A stretch of DNA of 21,782 nucleotides. Source: Candidatus Odyssella thessalonicensis. GTDB taxonomy: Bacteria; Pseudomonadota; Alphaproteobacteria; Bin65. This document shows, one piece after another, positions 16,140 to 21,782 of the stretch (positions are counted from its first letter, which is position 1; the number at the start of each line of letters is the position of its first letter). The stretch covers positions 1-21,782 of the forward strand of contig SBBV01000237.1 of the NCBI GenBank assembly GCA_005240015.1. The letters run 5' to 3'. Position numbers and translations under genes: made by a program. The notes beneath the pieces were generated by a model, which was given only the letters and a program-made list of their open reading frames with translations, had not been told where the DNA came from and searched no databases.

Positions 16140-17333
16140 TCAAATACGCTTATTCGCCGGGCACTTCTCCCAATAGGCGTCCTTGTGATCGAAGATCTTC
16201 GCGACGCCCTTGATCGCCGGCTTACCGTCGGCGCCCTTGACCACCTCCAGGCGCCAGTAGGGCTGCAAGACCATGCCGTTGACGTTGAACGTGATCGTGC
16301 CGCGCGGCGAATCCATCGTGCCTTTGCGGATCGCCTTGGCGACCGCGGCCATGTCGTCGGTCTTGCCGCCGACCGCCTTCATGCCCTTGGCGATGAGCGC
16401 GGGCGCATCGTAGGACTGCACCGCGAAGTAGGACGGCATGTGGCCGAACTTCGCCATGTAGTCCTTCACGAAGCGCTTGTTCTTCTCGTTGTCGAGATCG
16501 GGATTCCAGTGACTCGCCTCGATGGCGCCGATCGCGGCTTCGCCGATCGCCGGGATCGTCAGGCCGTCGACGGTGTAGATCGAATAGAGCTTGATCTCCT
16601 TGTTGAGGCCGGAGGCCACCCACTGCTTCATGAACGCGATGCCCATGCCGCCCGGCGCGAAGATGTAGAGCGCCTGGGGCTTGGCCGCGCGCACCTTGGC
16701 GAGATCCGCCTGGAAGTCGCTCTCGCCGATCTTGAACAGGATCTGATCGACGACCTTGCCGCTCTTGAACGTGCGCATGAAGCCGTTCACGTTGTCCTTG
16801 CCGGCCTGGTAATTGGGCGCCATCGCGACCACGGTCTTGATGCCGTCCTTGGTCGCCATCACGCCGGTCGCCTCGGCGTTGCCGTCGTTCATGAACGACG
16901 ACGAGGTGAACAGCGGGTTGCAGAGCTCGCCGGCGAGCGGCGAGGGCCCGGCGTTGGCGCTCAGGATCATCACCTTCGCGTCGAAGACGGGCTTCTGGAT
17001 CGTCATCATCACGTTCGACCAGATGATGCCGCTCACGATGTGGACCTTGTCCTGCTTCAGGAACTTGTCCACTTCCCTCAATCCGATTTCGGGCTTCTGC
17101 TGGTCGTCGGCGTAGAAGATCTTGGTCGGCACACCGCCGAGCTTGTCGCCGTCCTTTTTCCAGCCGGCATGCTCGAGGCCGAGCACCCAGCCGTTCATCA
17201 GGTGCTTGCCGATGATGGCCGAGCCGCCGGTCAAGGTGTTGAGGAAGCCGATGCGCAATTCCTGCGCGCCGGCGTTCTGCGCCGCGACGAGAGCCGCCGC
17301 AGCAATGGCGGCCGCCAATGTCGATTTCTGCAT
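16140..17333 (-). CDS. Periplasmic solute-binding protein of Liv-type ABC transporter (receptor 3)
   Basis: This is a 397-residue Peripla_BP_6 receptor. I place the start at the ATG at 17333, not the in-frame TTG two codons upstream, because GGGAGGA ends 7 bases before this ATG. The signal peptide MQKSTLAAAIAAAALVAAQ ends near AGA before QELRIGF. Seen: LNTLTGGSAIIGKHLMNGW, VLGLEHAGWKKDGDKLGG, YADDQQKPEIGLREVDKFL, FAPGGMGIAFMKQW and FNVNGMVLQPYWRLEVVKG. The last differs from IQNFYLREVVKG of receptors 1 and 2, so its ligand may differ. Cysteines are in GELCNPLF and EKCPANKR. It is probably the first gene of the minus-strand series and is followed by a strong hairpin, so it may be a separate transcript. 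It is divergent from the Rieske gene. Confidence 0.93.
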   Translation of the reverse strand: MQKSTLAAAIAAAALVAAQNAGAQELRIGFLNTLTGGSAIIGKHLMNGWVLGLEHAGWKKDGDKLGGVPTKIFYADDQQKPEIGLREVDKFLKQDKVHIVSGIIWSNVMMTIQKPVFDAKVMILSANAGPSPLAGELCNPLFTSSSFMNDGNAEATGVMATKDGIKTVVAMAPNYQAGKDNVNGFMRTFKSGKVVDQILFKIGESDFQADLAKVRAAKPQALYIFAPGGMGIAFMKQWVASGLNKEIKLYSIYTVDGLTIPAIGEAAIGAIEASHWNPDLDNEKNKRFVKDYMAKFGHMPSYFAVQSYDAPALIAKGMKAVGGKTDDMAAVAKAIRKGTMDSPRGTITFNVNGMVLQPYWRLEVVKGADGKPAIKGVAKIFDHKDAYWEKCPANKRI

Positions 17334-17401
17334 GTTCAAGTCCTCCCTCGCTGGCGCTCGTATCGATCGCGTGATCGCGTCCGCTCGAGCGCAGCTTCGA
17401 A

Positions 17402-17407
17402 ACTATA
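17402..17407 (-). promoter_or_regulatory. Possible -10 element of receptor 3
   Basis: On the minus strand TATAGT (17402-17407) stands 69 bases before the ATG at 17333. A recognisable -35 is lacking; TTCGCG lies 17 bases upstream. Weak call. Confidence 0.3.
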
Positions 17408-17519
17408 CAGGTCGGCCTGCCGGGCGCGAAGAGGGTCGGGCGCGGGCTCCGCCCAACGCCAATTCCTGCCCGCTCTACGACCCTGTAAAAAATCTGATGG
17501 GCCTCGCGCGTTTAACACC

Positions 17520-17547
17520 TTGAAACGCCGGGTCTGTTCCGCATACT
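17520..17547 (+). promoter_or_regulatory. Predicted promoter of the Rieske oxygenase gene
   Basis: TTGAAA (17520-17525) and CATACT (17542-17547) are separated by 16 bases. The block matches the receptor 1 promoter at 14620-14647 in about 30 of 35 positions, including spacer bases and the GACGATC following the -10. A leader of about 50 bases with a small GCCGT-CGAAA-ACGGC hairpin (17562-17576) and GGAGGA (17595-17600) leads to the ATG at 17605. Confidence 0.68.
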
Positions 17548-17604
17548 GACGATCTCGCGACGCCGTCGAAAACGGCAAGGCGGCCGGCAATTCCGGAGGA
17601 CGCG

Positions 17605-18624
17605 ATGTTCCTGCGCAATCAGTGGTACGTGGCGGCCATGGGCAAGGAGCTCGGCCGCGCGCTCCTGCCGCGCACGCTCTTGGGCGAGCCGCTCGTGCTC
17701 TACCGCACCGAAGCGGGCGCGCCGGCGGCGATGGAAGACCGCTGCCCGCATCGCCGCGCGCCGCTCTCGCTCGGCAAGCTGGTCGGCGACCGCGTGCAGT
17801 GCGGCTATCACGGCATGGAGTTCGCGCCCGATGGCAAGTGCATGCGCATTCCGGGGCAGGTCTCGATTCCGCCGCGCTTGAAGGCACGCACCTTTCCGAT
17901 GGCTGAGCGCCATGGCTGGGTGTGGATCTGGATGGGCGAGCCGGCGGCCGCCGATCCCGCGCTCATCTCGGACTATCACTGGAACGAGACGCCGGGCTGG
18001 CGGCCGGTCTACGGCTATCTGAACTTTGCCGCCGAATACCGGCTGGTCATCGACAACTTGATGGATCTCACGCACGAGACGTTTCTGCATCCCACCTCGA
18101 TCGGCATGTACGAAGTGGCGGAGACGCCGATCACGACCGAGGCCAAGGACGGCAAGGTGAAGGTCACGCGCCTCATGCCCGGCTGCCCGGCGCCGCCGCT
18201 GTTCCGGAAGGTGCGCGGCCTTACGACCATCGACCGCTGGCAGCACATCCATTTCGAGGCGCCGGCGCACATCAAGATCGACGCCGGCGGCGTGCCCGCC
18301 GACACCAAGGACATGACGAAGGCGCTGCGCTGGTGGGTGTGCAACGCGCTCACCCCCGAGACCGAGCGCTCGACGCACTATTTCTGGGCGCTCACGCGCA
18401 GCTTCGAAACCGAGGACGAGGCGCTCTCGAAGACGCTCGAGGAGCAGATCTACAAGATCTTCAACGAAGACCGCGGCATGCTCGAGCAGCAGCAGCGCAT
18501 GATCGAGACCGATCCGCTCCGCCGCCCGCTGCTCTCGACCAACTGCGACGCCGGCGGCGTCGCCGCGCGCCGCATCATCGACCAGCTGCTCGCCGCCGAG
18601 GCAAGGCCGCAGGCGGCGGAGTAG
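17605..18624 (+). CDS. Rieske non-heme iron oxygenase, VanA-like (aromatic O-demethylase/hydroxylase)
   Basis: This 339-residue cytoplasmic oxygenase is close to the normal length of VanA. The Rieske [2Fe-2S] ligands C47-x-H49 and C66-x2-H69 are in DRCPHRRAPLS and VQCGYHG. The mononuclear iron site is in IDNLMDLTHETFLHP, with D154 as the bridging Asp and H157 and H162 as ligands. The opening MFLRNQWYVAAMGKEL is a VanA-family hallmark. Such enzymes use O2 and electrons from a flavin/[2Fe-2S] reductase to demethylate methoxy-aromatics or oxidise related substrates. No reductase gene is adjacent, so it must borrow one. GGAGGA precedes the ATG. It is divergent from receptor 3, shares a promoter block with receptor 1, and converges on the CopD-like gene only 16 bases away. 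Vanillate itself is not proven as substrate. Confidence 0.92.
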   Translation: MFLRNQWYVAAMGKELGRALLPRTLLGEPLVLYRTEAGAPAAMEDRCPHRRAPLSLGKLVGDRVQCGYHGMEFAPDGKCMRIPGQVSIPPRLKARTFPMAERHGWVWIWMGEPAAADPALISDYHWNETPGWRPVYGYLNFAAEYRLVIDNLMDLTHETFLHPTSIGMYEVAETPITTEAKDGKVKVTRLMPGCPAPPLFRKVRGLTTIDRWQHIHFEAPAHIKIDAGGVPADTKDMTKALRWWVCNALTPETERSTHYFWALTRSFETEDEALSKTLEEQIYKIFNEDRGMLEQQQRMIETDPLRRPLLSTNCDAGGVAARRIIDQLLAAEARPQAAE

Positions 18625-18640
18625 GCCGAAGCTCGCCGCT

Positions 18641-20581
18641 TCAACGGTGCAGGTGGGTCGCGGAGCGCTGTACCGCCGGCGTGCGGCGCATGGTTTCGAC
18701 CTCGCGCCGGAATGATTCCGGATCCGTCCACCGGGGGCTCCGGACGCCGGGATGCCAGAGCGCCCGCAAGGCTCCGGCCTGATCGATCAGCAGCTCGGTC
18801 CCCTCGATCTGGTCACGGCCCCTGTAGATCGCGAGAACCTGCGCCAGGTTCGCGTCGTCGGCCACGCAGAATGCCGGGTCCGGCGGAGGTGCGGCATCCT
18901 GCGCAACCAAGATCGTCACGACGTCGGCCGCTCTGGCGCGCTCGGACAAGCGTGCAATCTGTTCAGTGCCGTTCGCGCCGGAAACGACTACATGGATGAC
19001 ACGCCCGCGCAGCGCATCAGAGGCGAGCGCCGCGCCATCGGGACACCGGAGAGAGAAGCTCGGCGCCGGATAAGCGATGCGGCGCGCGGTGCCGGCGAAG
19101 GCGCCCAGGCGCGTGCCGTCGATGTTGGCGTAGAGGAAATCGATCAGGTTCCAGACCGAATCCTCGTCGATGACGCGCGCAAACCCAGGCATCGCGCCGC
19201 CGATGCCCTGCGTGATCCACCAATACAGATCGCCGACGGTGTGCGCGTAGATGTGGCCGCTGACGAGATCGCTCGGTTTCACCCTTGCCGGGACCGCCGC
19301 CGGCCCGTCCCCCCGGCCGGTGGGACCGTGGCAGCTGGAGCAGTGTTGCGCGAATAAGTGGCGACCCCGTGCAATCGAGGCCGTCGTGTACCCGGTCGGC
19401 GACGCATAGAACGAGGTCGGGTAGGCCTCGGTAAGCATGTCGCCGAGGCCGCGGCCGAAGTAGGCGACGACGGCGGCGCCGCCGAGGATCATCACCCATC
19501 GCAACTTGCGCCAGAACAGGCCGGAGACGGCAAGTGCCATGCCGAGCGCGGTCATGCCGATCGCGGTCAGCACCCGCGGGCCCAGTTCCGGATGGTCGAA
19601 GATCTCGGCGCTCACGCGGAACGGCAGCGGCCAGTTCGGCTGCGTGTGCAAGGCAGGCGGCAAAGTGCCGAGCGCGCCCACGATCACGAATATGATCAGC
19701 CCCAATCCGATCTCGAGCGCACTGTTCCGGATAAGCTGACGCCGGGCGTTGCCGGGCGCGCCGGAGAGCGGCTGCGAGAGCCGCGGCGTCAATCGCAGAC
19801 GGTTGACGGCGGCCACCGAGAGCATAGCGCCGAAGAGAGCGATCTTGATCAGCAGCAGGCGGCCGTAGTCGGTGCCGAGCAGCGCGGGCAAGCTTCCTGC
19901 AAGCATCCAGGTATTGACGGTGCCGGTGCCCAGCAGAATCAGCACGCCGACAATTCCGAGCGTCGAGAAGCGCAACGTCGCGATGCGCGCGATGTGGTCC
20001 CAGGTTCGATCGGCACGTCGGCGCGCCGTCGCCAACAGCATCGCGAGCGCGACCAGGCTCCCGAGCCATGTGCCGGCAGCTAGGAGATGGAGCGCGTCGG
20101 CGACGACATGAAGATGCCCCGCAAGGCGCTCGGTCGCTGCCGCGTGACCGGTCCAGGCCAGCGCGCCGAGCAAGCCTGCGGCCAGCAACGGTGCGGCCCA
20201 GCGCGCCCAGAGTCGCGATCCGAAGTAAGAGAGGGAAACGCCCAGCAGGACGGCCAGAACCAGGCGAATGTCGGAGGCAAGCCCGAACGTGGTGCGGGTC
20301 AGGACTGTCCTCAGGACACCTTCCGCGATCGCGTCGCGGAGCGGTCGACCGCTCATCTTCGCGGCCTCGAGCATGACCCAGGCCGCGCCCGAGACAACTG
20401 CCGCCGCGAGGCCGATCGCCGCGATGCGCACAGCCCGGCGTCGGTATTCGCTCGCGGCGAGATCGGCCCCGGCGGCGCGAAAGGCTGGGCCCGCCACCAG
20501 CACCAAGAACGCCATCACGCCCACGGTCATGGCCGTGGCGGCAAAATGGACCGCGCGAACGGCAAAGATGGGATCGTTCAC
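18641..20581 (-). CDS. CopD-domain membrane protein fused to cytochrome c and a thioredoxin-like tail
   Basis: This 646-residue protein has three parts. Residues 1-310 form a CopD-type copper-resistance membrane domain with many helices (HFAATAMTVGVMAFLVLVAG, WTGHAA, HLHVVADALHLLAAGTWLGSL, RFSTLGIVGVLILLGTGTVNTW). Two further membrane segments, about 335-375, lead to a periplasmic class I cytochrome c domain with C414-S-S-C417-H418 and likely axial M464 (GGAMPGF). The tail, about 503-620, begins YPAPSFSLRCPDG, like peroxiredoxin/thioredoxin folds, but has no CxxC. The start is GTG at 20581 with GGGAGA in front; no nearby ATG fits. It follows copC after 39 bases. Roles known for the family are copper uptake or delivery to periplasmic enzymes; coupling to electron transfer is suggested by the haem domain but is inferred. 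Confidence 0.88.
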   Translation of the reverse strand: MNDPIFAVRAVHFAATAMTVGVMAFLVLVAGPAFRAAGADLAASEYRRRAVRIAAIGLAAAVVSGAAWVMLEAAKMSGRPLRDAIAEGVLRTVLTRTTFGLASDIRLVLAVLLGVSLSYFGSRLWARWAAPLLAAGLLGALAWTGHAAATERLAGHLHVVADALHLLAAGTWLGSLVALAMLLATARRRADRTWDHIARIATLRFSTLGIVGVLILLGTGTVNTWMLAGSLPALLGTDYGRLLLIKIALFGAMLSVAAVNRLRLTPRLSQPLSGAPGNARRQLIRNSALEIGLGLIIFVIVGALGTLPPALHTQPNWPLPFRVSAEIFDHPELGPRVLTAIGMTALGMALAVSGLFWRKLRWVMILGGAAVVAYFGRGLGDMLTEAYPTSFYASPTGYTTASIARGRHLFAQHCSSCHGPTGRGDGPAAVPARVKPSDLVSGHIYAHTVGDLYWWITQGIGGAMPGFARVIDEDSVWNLIDFLYANIDGTRLGAFAGTARRIAYPAPSFSLRCPDGAALASDALRGRVIHVVVSGANGTEQIARLSERARAADVVTILVAQDAAPPPDPAFCVADDANLAQVLAIYRGRDQIEGTELLIDQAGALRALWHPGVRSPRWTDPESFRREVETMRRTPAVQRSATHLHR

Positions 20582-20620
20582 GCTGCTCTCCCGGCGCAGG
20601 GCGCGCCGAGCCTAGCCGGC

Positions 20621-20974
20621 CTAGGGACGAACGTGGAAGTGAAAGGCGCCTTGCGTCGTGTGCGTGTCGACCGAAAGCGCGCGCCAAGTCACGCCGTAGG
20701 TTCCGGCACCGATCGGCCGCAACGAGACCCGCATCACGTTGCCGTCGACGCGGACGCCGCCGGCATCGACGCGCCCCCCGCCGGCGTCGGTGACCGCGAC
20801 GGTGCTGAAGGAAGGCTCCAGCTTCTGGTTGAACCAGAGCACGACTTCCCGAGGCGGCGTTCGCACCGTGCTGCCTACACCCGGGCTGGCGCGCAGGAAC
20901 ACACTGTGCGCGTGCGCACCGATCGACCCGAGCACGAGCATCGCAAGCAGAGCGACGGCGCCGAGGGAGCGCAT
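20621..20974 (-). CDS. copC: CopC-like periplasmic copper-binding protein
   Basis: This 117-residue protein has a signal peptide (MRSLGAVALLAMLVLGSIGAH..). Cleavage probably at AHA leaves a mature N-terminal His, the usual Cu(II) ligand of CopC. Seen: AHAHSVFLRASPGVGSTVRT, PPREVVLWFNQKLEPSFS, and the terminal SVDTHTTQGAFHFHV, which holds the other conserved Asp and His. No Met-rich Cu(I) loop is visible, as in many short CopC proteins. It is transcribed with the CopD fusion 39 bases downstream. The link of this copper pair to the catabolic genes around it is unclear; it may be an unrelated insertion. Confidence 0.92.
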   Translation of the reverse strand: MRSLGAVALLAMLVLGSIGAHAHSVFLRASPGVGSTVRTPPREVVLWFNQKLEPSFSTVAVTDAGGGRVDAGGVRVDGNVMRVSLRPIGAGTYGVTWRALSVDTHTTQGAFHFHVRP

Positions 20975-20993
20975 GATGGTTTTTCCACGCCCT

Positions 20994-21059
20994 GGGACCG
21001 CGCGGCTCCAGCCGCGCTCTTTCGTTGACAGTGGGAGGTGCGCGCCTGGGAGGCGCGCA
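20994..21059. repeat. GGGACCGCGCGG-type double hairpin
   Basis: A hairpin CGCGGCT-CC-AGCCGCG (21001-21016), preceded by GGGACCG and followed by CTCTTTC, is nearly the same as 2020-2049. A second hairpin TGCGCGCCT-GGG-AGGCGCGCA (21039-21059) matches the second half of that element. It lies between the fourth receptor gene and copC. Same family as the core of 1997-2118; not coding. Confidence 0.7.
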
Positions 21060-21067
21060 CTCTCCAG

Positions 21068-21708
21068 TCAGATCCGCTTGTCCGCCGGGCACTTCTCGGT
21101 GTTGGTGTCGGGGCGCTCCCAGATCTTGCTCTCGATCTTCAAGCCCGGCTTGCCGTCGCCGCCTTTCACCACCACGGCCTTGTAGAAAGGCTGGATGGGA
21201 AAGCCGTTGACGTTGTACTTCAGGTTGCCGCGCACCGAGTCGAGCGGGGCCTTGCGCATCGCGCGCGCCAGCACCGCCGTATCGTCGACCTTGCCGCCGG
21301 TCGCCTTCAAGCCCGCCGCGATCACGGCCGGCGCGTCGTAGGACTGCGCCGCGAAGTTCGACGGCATGTGGCCGTACTTGGCCACATACTCCTTGACGAA
21401 CTTCTCGTTGCGCGGATTGGCGACGTCGTGGTTCCACATCGTCGGCACGATCGCGCCCACGGCCGCATCGCCCATGGCGCCGAGCGTCACGTAGTCGATC
21501 GAGAACGCCGTGTAGAGCTTCATCTCCCTGTTGAGGCCGCTCGCCGACCATTGCTTGACGAACGCGATGCCCATCGGTCCGGGTGCGAACGCGAACACGG
21601 CCTCGGGCTTCAACGAGCGCACCTTGGCGAGCTCCGCCTGGAAGTCGGTCTCGCCGAGCTTGTAGTAGATCGTCTCGAGCACCTTGCCTTTGTAGAAGCG
21701 GTGGAAGC
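21068..21708 (-). CDS. Fourth Liv-type receptor, C-terminal half, broken at an inverted junction
   Basis: The last 210 or so residues of a Peripla_BP_6 receptor are present: FHRFYKGKVLETIYYKLGET, FAFAPGPMGIAFVKQW, SYDAPAVIAAGLKATGG, YNVNGFPIQPFYKAVVVKG, and the shared end EKCPADKRI. All parts are collinear with receptors 1-3 until F-H-R, where homology stops. Upstream in this frame there is a TGA and no start, because the next bases are a receptor N-terminus in the opposite orientation. The N-terminal half, with signal peptide and first cysteine, is therefore missing. The gene is probably intact in the organism and broken here by an assembly or amplification chimera; a true inversion is the alternative. 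GPMG replaces GGMG of the other receptors. Confidence 0.85.
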
Positions 21709-21782
21709 TCGGCCTTGCGCATCAGGGCTGGATGAAGGACGGCGACAAGCTCGCCGGCGTTCCGACCCGGATCTTCTACGCC
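21702..21782 (+). CDS. Receptor N-terminal fragment in opposite orientation, cut by the window end
   Basis: Twenty-seven codons on the plus strand read WKLGLAHQGWMKDGD, then KLAGVPTRIFYA, matching the region about residues 45-72 of receptor 2 (KLGLEHQGWMKDGDKLGG). There is no start and the frame runs off the window. It shares TGGAAGC (21702-21708) with the minus-strand fragment. Most simply, it is the missing N-terminal part of the same fourth receptor, flipped. Confidence 0.8.

Noticed and set aside
17334..17339. TTG start two codons before the ATG of receptor 3
   Set aside because: GGGAGGA would be only 1 base from the TTG but is 7 bases from the ATG at 17333, and the signal peptide fits the ATG.
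19017..21722. A 901-codon minus-strand open frame over copC, CopD and the fourth receptor
   Set aside because: It is out of frame with three convincing genes and its translation is arginine-rich noise.

Overview
The window is strongly GC-rich, densely coded DNA. Its Liv-type ABC transporter with several solute receptors, paired acyl-CoA ligases, VanA-like Rieske oxygenase and interspersed palindromic repeats all suit an alphaproteobacterium with a large catabolic genome. The order (Rhizobiales- or Rhodospirillales-like) is a guess. No rRNA, tRNA, CRISPR array or transposase gene was seen, and no gene-free gap exceeds 300 bases.

Layout: (1) 2-1153 (-) is an acyltransferase-3 membrane protein. 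(2) 1309-1980 (-) is a TetR regulator, divergent from 2188-3447 (+), a cytoplasmic protein related to reductive dehalogenases (RdhA/QueG fold, two [4Fe-4S] motifs), followed by an acyl-CoA ligase (3474-5033). A perfect 10-bp palindrome sits inside the predicted promoter of this pair. (3) An AraC regulator (5088-6002, -) is divergent from a second Fe-S/QueG-like protein (6158-7075) and a second ligase (7183-9153). That ligase carries an N-terminal HTH-like domain. (4) 9317-17333 (-) is a branched-chain-amino-acid-type ABC transporter: three paralogous periplasmic receptors, then livH, livM, livG and livF. (5) 17605-18624 (+) is a VanA-like Rieske oxygenase, divergent from the transporter. (6) 18641-20974 (-) is a copC gene and a CopD-cytochrome c fusion. 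(7) 21068-21782 is the 3' half of a fourth receptor gene that ends abruptly in an inverted fragment of a receptor gene, probably a fold-back chimera at the contig end.

Working model (inference): the ABC system imports one or more aromatic or other cyclic carboxylates, the two ligases make CoA thioesters, and the Rieske enzyme demethylates or hydroxylates. The two corrinoid/Fe-S-type proteins would carry out a reductive step, possibly dehalogenation. The best evidence for co-regulation is a nearly identical promoter block in front of the Rieske gene and in front of receptor 1 of the transporter. The repeated arrangement 'Fe-S/QueG-like protein then acyl-CoA ligase', each couplet beside its own regulator, is the most unusual gene-level pattern here.

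The intergenic regions hold several palindromic repeats: two elements ending in CGTCAYCCTGAGCGAAGCG, a pair of GGGGTCAGACCCC palindromes between livG and livF, GGGACCGCGCGG-type hairpins at three sites, and a long nested hairpin before the second ligase.
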